NCBI GenBank assembly: GCA_965263205.1
Contig: CBDHHF010000035.1
Span: forward strand, 1 to 64,000
Source: JBCCIM01 sp965263205
Lineage (GTDB): Bacteria > Bacteroidota > Rhodothermia > Rhodothermales > JAHQVL01
DNA length: 64,000 bases
Direction: 5' to 3'
In this document: in pieces, positions 10,864 to 19,823 of the stretch
How positions within the stretch are numbered: the stretch's first letter is position 1
Layout of the letters: every line of letters begins with the position of its first letter
The notes under the pieces: generated by a model
Told to the model about the DNA's origin: nothing
Databases searched by the model: none
Seen by the model: only the letters and a program-made list of their open reading frames with translations
Program-made: the position numbers and the translations under genes

Positions 10864-12584
10864 AAATTGCCTTTTTTCATTTCTGAAGCGGCGTAGTCAA
10901 CAGCACGTGCAGTAAGCGCCATGTACGTGATCGATGGGTTCTGACAGGCAGAGGACGTCATACACGCCCCATCGGTCACAAACAGGTTTGGTACGTCGTG
11001 TGCCTGGTTCCATTCATTCAGGACCGATGTATTGGGATCTGTCCCCATGCGGGCTGTACCCATTTCGTGGATACCGAGTCCGGGTACACCATAGCCTTCG
11101 GTGAGGAAGCGGTCTACAACGCTGACGTCTTTCACGCCGGCGCCCACCAGCATCTCTTCGGTGCCGGCTACCATGTCTCTGCGCATGGCCATTTCATTGT
11201 CCTTCCACTCACAATCGATGTGCAGCAAAGGAATGCCCCAGTCGTCGGTCTGGTCGGGAGACAGGTACACGCGGTTGCTGTAATCGGGCAGCGTCTCACC
11301 AAAAACGTTGAGCGAGAGCTCCCACGGCCCCGGGGTGCGCATTGATTCTTTGAAGTCAGCACCAAATCCAGGTGTGCCAAAAGCACGGCCCCAACTGCCC
11401 CGGCTCACGCGTCCCTGGATGCCATAACCGCGCACAAAATCGTCGCGCTGTGTTGCATCGTCCAGGTTTCTGAATCGAGGAATATAGAATCCATTGGGGC
11501 GGTTGCCATAGTGGTATTTGTCTTCTAGTCCTTCGACAAGCCCGCGACCGGATACCTGGTAGTGGTGATCCATCAAATAATGCCCCAAGGTACCACTGGA
11601 ATTGGCGATACCATTTGGAAACGCAGCCGAAGTTGAATTCAGCATCACCTGGGTAGAACCCAGCGTAGAAGCACACATAAACACAACACGCGCTTCATAC
11701 TCAATCATTTCTTTCGAGTGTGCATCAACAACACGCACCCCTTTTGCCCTGCCCGTAGCATCGTCATAAATGATGCTGTGCACGTGGCTATCCGGACGCA
11801 GCGTCATGTTGCCTGTGGCCTGTGCCGCCGGCAGCGTAGCACTCTGGCTACTGAAATACGAGCCTGTTGAGCAACCACGCTGGCAAGGGCCGCAGTAATG
11901 ACAGGCTGCCCGGCCATTTAACGCCTCTGTAAGTACCGCCACGCGGCCAATCGTCAACACGCGTCCTGGAAAAGCCGACTCAATACCGGCCTTCAATACC
12001 TTCTCGCCGGCACTCAACTCCATGGGCTGCTGAAAAATACTATCTGGTAGATAGGACAACCCCAATGCTTCCCCACTAATACCAACAAAAGACTCGACGT
12101 AATCGTACCAGGGCGCAATGTCTTCATACCCGATGGGCCACGGGACGCCGATGCCTTCTTTTTCGTTCGCCTTGAAGTCCATGTCACTCCAGCGGTAACA
12201 TTGCCGGCCCCACATCAGCGAGCGGCCGCCAACATGGTTACCACGAATCCAGTGGAATGGTTTATCCTGGACGTAGGGGTTTTTGCGGTCGTTAATGAAG
12301 AAGTGCTTCGTCGTTTCATTAAACGCATAACACTCGCGCTGAATTTCGTGCTCGCGCGCAGCTTCTTCGGGCGTCACCCGACCACGCAGCGGATACTCCC
12401 AGGGCGGTTTGTGCTCCGTGACGTAATCCGTGACGTGTTCAACATTGCGTCCCCGCTCCAGTACCAGGGTTTTCATGCCCTTCTCGCACAATTCTTTGGC
12501 GGCCCAGCCTCCAGTGATACCCGAACCGACAACAATCGCGTCGTAGGGCTCTGCTGCCTGAGAAATATTGACGTTTTTCTTCAT
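10860..12584 (-). CDS. GMC-family FAD-dependent dehydrogenase, paralogue 2
   Basis: The 574-residue product is a close relative of its two neighbours. It has GSGITGG near residue 20, WIRGNHVGGRSLMWGR, the cysteine cluster CHYCGPCQRGC, and the C-terminal HEMGTARMG and QNPSITYMA motifs of GMC oxidoreductases. The chosen start MKKNVNISQ matches the N-termini of the other two paralogues, and an aggt-type weak ribosome site lies a few bases upstream. The gene follows paralogue 3 by 40 bases and precedes paralogue 1 by 86 bases, so co-transcription is likely. Compared with the others the region between the FAD motif and the substrate region has a different loop (RGRVTPEEAAREHE), which may reflect substrate differences. 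Confidence 0.9.
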   Translation of the reverse strand: MKKNVNISQAAEPYDAIVVGSGITGGWAAKELCEKGMKTLVLERGRNVEHVTDYVTEHKPPWEYPLRGRVTPEEAAREHEIQRECYAFNETTKHFFINDRKNPYVQDKPFHWIRGNHVGGRSLMWGRQCYRWSDMDFKANEKEGIGVPWPIGYEDIAPWYDYVESFVGISGEALGLSYLPDSIFQQPMELSAGEKVLKAGIESAFPGRVLTIGRVAVLTEALNGRAACHYCGPCQRGCSTGSYFSSQSATLPAAQATGNMTLRPDSHVHSIIYDDATGRAKGVRVVDAHSKEMIEYEARVVFMCASTLGSTQVMLNSTSAAFPNGIANSSGTLGHYLMDHHYQVSGRGLVEGLEDKYHYGNRPNGFYIPRFRNLDDATQRDDFVRGYGIQGRVSRGSWGRAFGTPGFGADFKESMRTPGPWELSLNVFGETLPDYSNRVYLSPDQTDDWGIPLLHIDCEWKDNEMAMRRDMVAGTEEMLVGAGVKDVSVVDRFLTEGYGVPGLGIHEMGTARMGTDPNTSVLNEWNQAHDVPNLFVTDGACMTSSACQNPSITYMALTARAVDYAASEMKKGNL

Positions 12585-12624
12585 TGATGACCTGTTTATA
12601 GCAACTGCTTCGGGCAGAGGCTAA

Positions 12625-14358
12625 CTACGAAATATTGCCTTTCTTCATTTCAGACACAGCGAATTCCACTGCGCGTGCAGTGAGCGCCATGTACGTGATG
12701 GATGGGTTTTGACAGCCGGATGAGGTCATGCAGGCGCCATCTGTAACAAAGAGGTTAGGCACATCGTGCGCCTGGTTCCACTTGTTCAAGACCGAGGTTT
12801 TCGGGTCGCGTCCCATACGTGCGGTACCCATTTCGTGGATACCAAGACCGACTTCGGCGCCAAGCTCACCTTCTCGATAATTGTCGTAGGTACGCACATC
12901 TTTGTAGCCGGCAGACTCCAGCATTTCAGCTGCAGAATCAGCCATGTCTTTGCGCATAGCAATTTCGTTTGCGCCCCAGGCAGCGTTGATCCGCAGTGCT
13001 GGAATGCCCCATTTATCAGTTACTGTGTCGTCGAGTTGTACAAAATTGCCGTGCCGCGGCAGGCACTCACCAAACGCTGTCATTCCAACGCGCCAGTCGC
13101 CTGGTTCGCGGAGGGCATTTTTGAAGTCGGCGCCAAATCCGCGCATCCCATTTCCCCTGCCCCATTTTTGCCTGCTCGCACTGCCCTGGTAGCCATAACC
13201 GCGGACAAAGTCGCCACGCCGTGTATCCTGGGAAATGTTGCGAAAGCGGGGAATGTAGAATCCTGTAGGCCTGTTACCGTAATAATATCTATCATCAAAA
13301 CCTTCCACGCGCGCATTCGCACCTACTTTGAAGTGGTGGTCCATCAGGTTGTGGCCCAATTCGCCACTCGAGTTGGCCAGACCGTCTGCAAACCGGTTGC
13401 TTTTAGAGTTGAGCAGAATTTGTGTACTTGCCAATGCAGAAGCACATAAAAAGACCACTTTGGCTTTGTATTCTATGACCTCATTTGTTTCTGCATCCGT
13501 GATGCGCACACCGGTTGCTTTGTCCAACTGCTCGTCATAAATCACCTCCTGCACAATACTGTAAGGCCGTAAAGTCAGGTTGCCAGTTGCTACTGCAGCC
13601 GGCAGGGTCGAGCTCTGACTACTGAAGTACGATCCCGTTGAACACCCCCGCACACACGGGCCACAGTAATGGCACGCCGCACGGCCGGGCAATGCTTCTG
13701 TCAGGATTGCAACGCGGCCAATGGTGAGAATCCGTTCAGGGAAATTTTTGATAATCTGCTCGCGCAGGTGCTTCTCGACCACGTTGAGCGGCATGCCGGG
13801 CTGAAACTGGCCGTCAGGTAGTTGTGGTAAACCAAGCTTTTCACCACTGATGCCGGCAAATTTCTCGACGTAATCATACCAGGGCGCGATATCGGCGTAG
13901 CGAATCGGCCAGTCGACACCATTACCATCTTTCAGGTTGGCTTCAAAATCGAGGTCACTCCACCTGTAGCAGTGCCGGCCCCACATGAGCGAGCGCCCGC
14001 CAACATGGTTACCCCTGATCCAGGTAAAGGGTTTGTCTTCCACGTACGGGTTTTCGCTGTCTTTGATAAACCAGTGCTCTGCTTCTGCACGAAACTGTCC
14101 GGTACGTTTTTGCACGGCGTAATCCTGCTCTGCTACGCCGCGATTGTACCGGCCCCGCATATTCAATTCCCAGGGCGCCTTGTGCTCAGTTATGTAGTCT
14201 GTTCCGTGTTCAACCGGGCGCCCTCTTTCGAGCAACAGGGTCTTCAGTCCTTTCTCCGTTAGCTCTTTTGCTGCCCATCCCCCTGAAATACCAGAACCAA
14301 CCACGATTGCGTCGTAAGCTTCTTCCTCCTGGGAGATGTAAATGTTCTTCCTCGTCAT
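12625..14358 (-). CDS. GMC-family FAD-dependent dehydrogenase, paralogue 3
   Basis: The 577-residue product begins MTRKNIYISQEEEAYDAIVVG and carries GSGISGG, WIRGNHVGGRSLMWGR, CHYCGPCVRGC and the terminal HEMGTARMG/QNPSITYMA signatures. It is the first of the three tandem dehydrogenase genes and the nearest to the subunit-3 gene (147 bases upstream on the same strand). By analogy with gluconate/glucoside dehydrogenases, the GMC subunit and the subunit-3 protein would form a periplasmic complex that oxidises sugars. Substrate and electron acceptor are not evident from sequence. Confidence 0.9.
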   Translation of the reverse strand: MTRKNIYISQEEEAYDAIVVGSGISGGWAAKELTEKGLKTLLLERGRPVEHGTDYITEHKAPWELNMRGRYNRGVAEQDYAVQKRTGQFRAEAEHWFIKDSENPYVEDKPFTWIRGNHVGGRSLMWGRHCYRWSDLDFEANLKDGNGVDWPIRYADIAPWYDYVEKFAGISGEKLGLPQLPDGQFQPGMPLNVVEKHLREQIIKNFPERILTIGRVAILTEALPGRAACHYCGPCVRGCSTGSYFSSQSSTLPAAVATGNLTLRPYSIVQEVIYDEQLDKATGVRITDAETNEVIEYKAKVVFLCASALASTQILLNSKSNRFADGLANSSGELGHNLMDHHFKVGANARVEGFDDRYYYGNRPTGFYIPRFRNISQDTRRGDFVRGYGYQGSASRQKWGRGNGMRGFGADFKNALREPGDWRVGMTAFGECLPRHGNFVQLDDTVTDKWGIPALRINAAWGANEIAMRKDMADSAAEMLESAGYKDVRTYDNYREGELGAEVGLGIHEMGTARMGRDPKTSVLNKWNQAHDVPNLFVTDGACMTSSGCQNPSITYMALTARAVEFAVSEMKKGNIS

Positions 14359-14505
14359 GATAATGATGCAGCCATTGCCTGGTGACGTGCAACAGCTTTT
14401 GCCTTAATGATTTGATACTACCCGGGCCGACAAACAGTGTATACAATTCCTGTTGCGGGCCAACACACTCAACAACCGCAGGTGGATTCCCTGAAGCGAT
14501 ACAAA

Positions 14506-15069
14506 TCAGGAATACGCGCGTCCAATTTCTTCATAAGGCACATCGCCGCGGTATTCGCCGGCAGTATGCACATATTTCAATTCCTGGGATGCACCAATTT
14601 CCGAGGTATAGTATCCAAGCAGCGTCAGTTCTTTGATCATGCTGAAGAATGGCTGCTGATCAGCGCCGGCATCCGCAATCGCAGCGTCTTCCATTTCGGT
14701 GAGAATAGCAACTTGCTGCTCTTCCGTGTTGCCAACAAAGGCCCCCCCATTAATGGACTGGGCAACGCCATCTACTTCGGCGAGTCCTGCCAGAAAATGG
14801 TCGCGATCTGCTTCGTCGTACCAATCGGTCAACATCAAATCGACAAATTCGTGTACCCGCGCTGCGCGTGCGCCGGGGGTATCAGTTTCGGGGATAATTA
14901 ACTCTGAAATGGTGGCAACCAGCTCTCCCTGGTCGGCTGTTAACGTCTGATAAGTGTAGCCACCGGCAGCAGGTGCCTGGCAGCCAGAGAGTACGCCGGA
15001 GGCAACCGAAAGAGACACGGTACCGCCCATCAACAAACCAACGCGTTTTAACGCTTCACGACGATCCAT
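14506..15069 (-). CDS. Gluconate 2-dehydrogenase subunit 3 family protein
   Basis: The 187-residue product starts MDRREALKRVGLLMGG, where the RR and hydrophobic run resemble a Tat signal, followed by VLSGCQAP, a lipobox-like cleavage site. The mature part (TLTADQGELVATISELIIPETDTPGA, then EFVDLMLTDWYDEADRDHF) matches the small-subunit family associated with GMC sugar dehydrogenases. In known systems this subunit is needed for export and maturation of the catalytic GMC subunit through the Tat system. It is the first gene of the block that continues into three GMC genes, just after the terminator of the MFS gene. One small subunit for three large ones is notable. Confidence 0.85.
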   Translation of the reverse strand: MDRREALKRVGLLMGGTVSLSVASGVLSGCQAPAAGGYTYQTLTADQGELVATISELIIPETDTPGARAARVHEFVDLMLTDWYDEADRDHFLAGLAEVDGVAQSINGGAFVGNTEEQQVAILTEMEDAAIADAGADQQPFFSMIKELTLLGYYTSEIGASQELKYVHTAGEYRGDVPYEEIGRAYS

Positions 15070-15121
15070 TAGCTTAGCTTTTTGTTTATAAGTAGAATCC
15101 TGAAACTCACAAAGTGGACAT

Positions 15122-15160
15122 AAAAAGACCCCACGATATTGCTAACGTGGGGTCTTTTTT
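15122..15160. terminator. Bidirectional rho-independent terminator
   Basis: An 11-bp perfect stem, aagaccccacg at 15125-15135 and cgtggggtctt at 15146-15156, has a 10-base loop and A/T runs on both sides. It lies 15 bases after the MFS stop on the minus strand and 53 bases before the subunit-3 start, so it ends the MFS transcript and separates it from the GMC block. Confidence 0.9.
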
Positions 15161-15174
15161 AAGATTCATGATAC

Positions 15175-16675
15175 TCAGGCTGCGGCGCCTTCTTTCTGAT
15201 CTGCAGCCACCAGCTTCTCAGCTTTGTAACCGCCCGATCGTCTATCCTGGAAGAACAGGAAGCCGAACACAACAATGAGAATGATACCGAATGGCGCGAG
15301 TGTTTCGAACGAAGTCTTTCCGCCGTAATTCTCTGCCGGCCCCAGGATTGCCGAAGCTGCTGCTTTGGCATCGGAGTCGATATCTGCACCCGAGATGGCA
15401 CGCAATGCTTGCGCTGTAGCACCAGCCGGCAGCGCACCCGTCTGCTTCGTAGGCCGCAGTTACTTCGTTTACAGAACTGATTACCCCTTCAAGGTCGGCT
15501 TGCAGTACGCCGGCGTTGGCGGCTACGGCAGGCCATTCGTTCTCTACCATCTCGAAAACTTCCATGGCTGCTGGTGCCTGAATCTGGGTGTGACCCTCGA
15601 TATCAGCAATGTTACCCAACCACGGCGTTACCAGGAACGAAGCGAGCATACCCACAGCACCCATGGCACCGAGGCCAAGCGCCCCACTCTTTGGATTCCG
15701 CTCAGACACGAAACCGAGCATCGTAGGCCAGAACAGCGCGATACCCGTTGCCCATACTGCTGCTGTCAGGAAGTACATGAGCGTAGAGTCAGCCTGGCTG
15801 AACAGGTAGAGGCCGATGGTAGCGAGGATCGAGCCGCCAAAGAGTACACCGGTTGGTGTGAGTGCTTTGAGGATCGGGCCGGCAACCAGCCTGAGGGTGC
15901 CCATAATACCGAAGATGAAGCCAAAGACGAGGATACCATCAACACCGCCAGATTGTAGTACAGGCGGTACCCAGGTGCTCGGCGGCAACTCCATAGATGC
16001 GGTGAGGAGCATCATGGGAAGCATGATCAACATGATCGGAGCGAAGGTAGCTTTGAGTGATTCAGCAAAGCTTACACCTGCGCTGGCACCTTCTGTTGGT
16101 GGATACTCAGAGAACAGCATCATAATACCGTACGCAATGGCCGGTACGAGAATCAACGCCGTGTAACCGCGCCAGTCGCCTTCACCAATGAACGCGCTGA
16201 GCACAAACGTGGTTAGCAACGCTGCGATGAGGTTACCATACGGAAACCACATGTGAAACAGGTTGAGCTTGGCTGATTTATCATCCGGATACAGCGCTGC
16301 AACGAGCGGGTTACAGCCGGCTTCAACGAGTCCGGCACCCAGGCCTGCAAACAGCGAACCGGCGACTGCCATGCCAAAACTGCCGGCAAAAAGCAGCAGC
16401 AAAGCACCTACAACGTGCCCTACAAAAGCAAAGCGGACAATCCAGCGCATCCCGATGGTATCACAGAATGGCGCAAATATCACCTGGGAGACGGTAAACC
16501 CGATAAAGAAAACACCGGTAAACAGACCCAACTGCGCGTTTGTAACGTTAAATTCCTGTTTTACCTCGAAAGCGATCGACGCAATCACGGTAAAGGCAAA
16601 TGCCGTAGTCAGCAGAGCCAGACAACTGCCCCAAAACAGTTTTCCCCGGTTAATGCCTGCGTTACTAGTACTCAT
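15175..16675 (-). CDS. MFS transporter with a C-terminal frameshift
   Basis: The protein has about 12 hydrophobic segments. The N-terminal half has typical MFS text (GLFTGVFFIGFTVSQVIFAPFCDTIG, then GLGAGLVEAGCNPLVAALYPD), which recalls the sugar-permease branch of MFS. The start MSTSNAGINRG is fixed by a strong Shine-Dalgarno sequence. Near 15440 the frame shifts: the hydrophobic last helix and tail (TLAPFGIILIVVFGFLFFQDRRSGG..., ending QKEGAAA at 15175) continue in another frame than the first 410 residues. A single-base indel would restore about 500 codons. The neighbouring sugar-dehydrogenase block suggests a sugar or sugar-acid substrate. The gene has its own terminator. Confidence 0.8.
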
Positions 16676-16682
16676 TTTGGTT

Positions 16683-16692
16683 ACTCCTCCTT
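16683..16692 (-). promoter_or_regulatory. Strong Shine-Dalgarno sequence of the MFS gene
   Basis: On the minus strand AAGGAGGAGT lies seven bases before the ATG at 16675. It fixes the start and shows that this organism uses anti-Shine-Dalgarno pairing for at least some genes, which many Bacteroidota do rarely. Confidence 0.8.
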
Positions 16693-17302
16693 CAATTAAA
16701 AAATTGCCAAACTGGACACAGAAAAGGGCTTCCTGAAATTAACCCTAACAGTGGACGGGTTAACCTCCGCATACGTAGCCACTTTAGCGCCTGCTGGCTC
16801 GATACACTGTATATGTTTTATTTGCGGACACTGATTTCGGCGCCATGAGGGCTGGGCCGGATTCGCAGCCAACGAACAGGCTGCTTCATCTGGGTGGTGG
16901 TAAGCAACCAGAATCGCAAAATTTCAAGTCGTTCGGGTAACATCCAACCCGCCTTCAGGGGCAATGCGCAGGCCGGATATAGTTGCATTAATCTAAAGAA
17001 GTGTTGCGCTTTCTGCAATAAAAATTTGCACCACCCGCCTAAACAGTAGCAAAAACAATGCTTTGTCGGTAATAATTTGATTATTCTCGACTTGCGATAT
17101 GGTGCAGGACTGTGTTGCTATCGTTTTTGAAGGGGGGCCGATGTGGCACCCTAAACCACTTCAGATGGCCCTACATTCAGAGCTTGGTGCGTACCTTCAA
17201 CGTCTTTTCATCAAAAAAATATTGCTCGCGTAAAATAACTACCGTATCATTCGGATCTCATTGCGGGTGGCGCAGTATAAGCGCTCTCAAACCCGTTAAG
17301 GG
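16693..17302. other. Intergenic region between MFS gene and tRNA-Asp
   Basis: No open frame here has a plausible start or recognisable product. It must hold the divergent promoters of the minus-strand MFS gene and the plus-strand tRNA, but I cannot place either with confidence. There is no terminator or repeat that I can see. Confidence 0.5.
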
Positions 17303-17376
17303 GGTCCGGTAGTTCAGTCGGTTAGAATGCCTGCCTGTCACGCAGGAGGTCGCGAGTTCGAGTCTCGTCCGGACCG
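17303..17376 (+). tRNA. tRNA-Asp (GTC)
   Basis: The cloverleaf is complete: acceptor ggtccgg at 17303-17309 pairs with ccggacc at 17369-17375, the anticodon stem cctgc/gcagg encloses loop ctgtcac with anticodon GTC at 17337-17339, and the T loop gttcgagtc is canonical. The discriminator base is G, as expected for Asp. The CCA end is not encoded. Confidence 0.97.
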
Positions 17377-17383
17377 CAAAAGT

Positions 17384-17418
17384 AAGCCCGAAGGCAGTTA
17401 GCTGCTTTCGGGCTTTTT
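17384..17418 (+). terminator. Rho-independent terminator of the tRNA-Asp
   Basis: The stem agcccgaa (17385-17392) pairs with ttcgggct (17407-17414), extended inside by gcag/ctgc, and is followed by a T run at 17414-17418. It starts eight bases after the tRNA. Confidence 0.9.
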
Positions 17419-17488
17419 GCGTTTATCAAGGCAACGGTGGATTCCGCAGCTGCTGAAAAACAGCGTTGCATATTATTTCGTCTTGCCC

Positions 17489-17691
17489 AACTCGATTCTG
17501 TCTCTATATCACAATTAACATCAGCGGTTCCTAAGGGACGCCGTTCCCGTTTTTTCCCTCCACGTCATGCCGGACTTGATCCGGTATCCAGAGAACGATT
17601 GGGTAAATTAGTCCTTTTAAAGATATCTGGATTCTGGATCAAGTCCAGAATGACGGTTTGCTTAATTGTGATATAGAGACAGAACTCGATT
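17489..17691. mobile_element. MITE of 185 bp with Tn5/IS50-like ends and 9-bp target duplication
   Basis: The element is 17498-17682. Its termini are perfect inverted repeats of 21 bp, beginning ctgtctctatatcacaatt on the left (17498-17518) and matching on the right (17662-17682). It is flanked by a perfect direct repeat aactcgatt at 17489-17497 and 17683-17691. The outer CTGTCTCT and the 9-bp duplication match the IS50/Tn5 branch of the IS4 family. Inside lies an imperfect hairpin with arms 17564-17591 and 17627-17654 (22 of 28 positions pair). It encodes no transposase, so it would need one supplied elsewhere. It sits between the tRNA terminator and the 3' end of a DUF3857 gene. Confidence 0.85.
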
Positions 17692-17745
17692 GGGCATCCA
17701 CAGGAATGCGGTGTTGCTCGACGCGGAGGACATTGGCATACCGGT

Positions 17746-17772
17746 GAATCCCCAGTCAAGCTGGGGATGACG
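17746..17772. repeat. Dispersed intergenic palindromic repeat, copy A
   Basis: The sequence cccagtcaagctggggatga and its flanks contain a small palindrome (ccccag/ctgggg). A related copy in the opposite orientation lies at 24784-24813. This motif type (GTCATCC...GGATCC) is a common interspersed repeat in bacteria. Here it forms the downstream end of the DUF3857 reading frame. Confidence 0.65.
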
Positions 17773-19738
17773 GTCGGTGTATTACTTGTAATGCTGCTAC
17801 TGCTTCGCCAGCACTACCTTGGCCCGGCCGGCTGCTGGCTACAGCTGACAGGAAATCTCGGTACGCACCGAACAGGGCTGCATCGATTTCTTTCTCGGTG
17901 AACTCGAGCACGCGTTTGTACGTGAGCGTGCCCTCGCCTACTTCGTGTGATGCGGTAAAACGGGCAAAAGTTGTTTCCAGGTTCACGTCCTCCGGCATCG
18001 CTTCGATGGCATAGCCGGCCGGCACCGTATACGTTATCACATCCTCATCTCGGTAGGCATACGAAATCTTTACTGGCTTTGAACGGGTCTCGTCTTCGGG
18101 AGGCACGTAGGTTTGACGTTCCAGCAAATTGGTGGTAAGGAAAATGCGCGAGCCTGTGCGTGAGGCATAGCGTGGCAACTCAAGTTCAGTTGTTATGACA
18201 GATGCACGCTCGCGTGCTTGTACCCGGCTGAAATCGGCATTGATCACTTTGAAGCTTGGGATTTCGAGCAGGTCGTGCAGCCATTCCATTTGCTCGCGGC
18301 TCGAGGCGTTGACCAGCGTGTGCGTCACACGATCTTGCTGATTGCCGGAATACGTCATTGTAACGGCGGCTGTCGCGTTGCCGGCTTCGTTTAGCTGAAC
18401 GGTGGCGTGACGCACCTGTGCATTGGTTGCGGCCTCCGAAGCCGGCGTGCGCACAAGCTCCCCGCCTGCCGCAGAAACCGCCAGCGCATACCGGTCTTCA
18501 TTGCCGGCACCGATGCGCCCAAACGGAATCACCTGCGATGTTGCCTCCAACCACAGCGTATCCGCCGGGGTTGGCACCATCAAAATGACGTGGTTGAACT
18601 CGTTGTTGGGGAAGTCTTTCTCAACATCACTCCCCCGCCGGCTGTTTTCAATAAGTGCCACTTGCGATGGTACGCCAGCCACATCCAGCAGGGCTTTGAG
18701 ATAGTTTGTCAACGCCTTGCAATCCCCGTAGCCGCGCTCAGCTACGTAGGCAGCGTCATAGGTCTGCCACCCACCAATCCCAAGCTGTACGCTCACATAC
18801 CGGGTAGACGATTGGAAATAATCGTAGACGCGTTTTGCCCGCTGTTTGGTGTCAGCTATACCATTTACGAGCCGACGCACTTCTGCTGCTTTATGCGCGG
18901 GCAGTGCGTCGCGACCGGCATTCAGATTGTAATACCACGTTCCAAACGATCCCCAGCTTTTGAAATCGCCTTTTGAGCCTTCGATCTCAAATAGCTCTGG
19001 GGCTATCTTCACGCGCATGCCCTCCGATTCGGGCACAACTTCCATCGACAGGGCAGCAAGCAAATCTTCCGCCTCTTTCCTGATCGCGGTTACTTCCCAG
19101 CGGTATATTTTCTGCTTACCTCGATCGATTACAATTGGCTCGATATCGGTGCCTTCTGACCGGTAGCGGACGTTCAGATCTGCCGGCGCGACCACTTCGT
19201 ACCGGGAGTGTTCTACAGACGAACCTAGCCCCTCCGGATCCCAGGAAGGCCAGGAAATGTAGCCGTCGAATTCCAGCTCATACCAGTATTCAACGGTATA
19301 CGGATACGTTGCATGCTCTAATCGCGCAACGCGTACCCGACTGTCGTCGTAAAGCGAAAAGTTGGCAATAGCGCTGTAATCCTCAATTTCATTTTTCTTC
19401 AGCTTGCGGATCACTTTGCCTTCTGCGTTTCGAATCTGCGCGGCCAATTTTTTGGGTTTGCGAATTTTGTCGTACCCGTAGCCGATGAAACCGTGATCTC
19501 GCCCATCTTTGTTAAAAATGGTAACCGCGCGGTGCACGCGCCAGATGGCCTTCCCTCTGCCCTTTACTTCAAACTGCTGATTATCCAACCGTACCACGGC
19601 ATCTGCCTGACTCAAGATCATTAACGGATTCATGGACGTGACGCTAAACGATGCGTCAATACCCGCCGGCAGTTCTTGAGCATGCAAAGGAGATGTTGCC
19701 AGCAAGATGGCAACCAGACAAAGGAAAAGATTCTTCAT
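17756..19738 (-). CDS. DUF3857 / transglutaminase-like secreted protein, probable 3' frameshift
   Basis: I start at 19738 (MKNLFLCLVAILLATSPLHAQ), a clean signal peptide; the longer upstream frame lacks one. Next come a DUF3857 beta-rich domain (about residues 50-240) and a transglutaminase-like core with ERGYGDCKALTNYLKALL carrying the catalytic Cys near residue 338 and NEFNHVILMV with the His. The third catalytic position is LWLEAT, with Glu where Asp is usual. The last residues are odd: the frame runs into an intergenic repeat. A one-base change near 17825 would give SSRRAKVVLAKQ and a stop at 17797-17799, which resembles the end of the neighbouring paralogue. Such proteins are periplasmic or surface-linked in Bacteroidota; the function is unknown. 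Confidence 0.8.
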   Translation of the reverse strand: MKNLFLCLVAILLATSPLHAQELPAGIDASFSVTSMNPLMILSQADAVVRLDNQQFEVKGRGKAIWRVHRAVTIFNKDGRDHGFIGYGYDKIRKPKKLAAQIRNAEGKVIRKLKKNEIEDYSAIANFSLYDDSRVRVARLEHATYPYTVEYWYELEFDGYISWPSWDPEGLGSSVEHSRYEVVAPADLNVRYRSEGTDIEPIVIDRGKQKIYRWEVTAIRKEAEDLLAALSMEVVPESEGMRVKIAPELFEIEGSKGDFKSWGSFGTWYYNLNAGRDALPAHKAAEVRRLVNGIADTKQRAKRVYDYFQSSTRYVSVQLGIGGWQTYDAAYVAERGYGDCKALTNYLKALLDVAGVPSQVALIENSRRGSDVEKDFPNNEFNHVILMVPTPADTLWLEATSQVIPFGRIGAGNEDRYALAVSAAGGELVRTPASEAATNAQVRHATVQLNEAGNATAAVTMTYSGNQQDRVTHTLVNASSREQMEWLHDLLEIPSFKVINADFSRVQARERASVITTELELPRYASRTGSRIFLTTNLLERQTYVPPEDETRSKPVKISYAYRDEDVITYTVPAGYAIEAMPEDVNLETTFARFTASHEVGEGTLTYKRVLEFTEKEIDAALFGAYRDFLSAVASSRPGQGSAGEAVAALQVIHRPSSPA

Positions 19739-19823
19739 GAGATGAGCTTCTGAGTATTCAAGAACAGCCCCTCGCGGCAATACACTGCGAGGGGCGTTTT
19801 TAAAGACGCGGTGGAAACGGACG

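Noticed and set aside
17437..17676. 79-codon frame spanning the MITE
   Set aside because: It crosses the left inverted repeat and the internal hairpin, so it is a by-product of the element.
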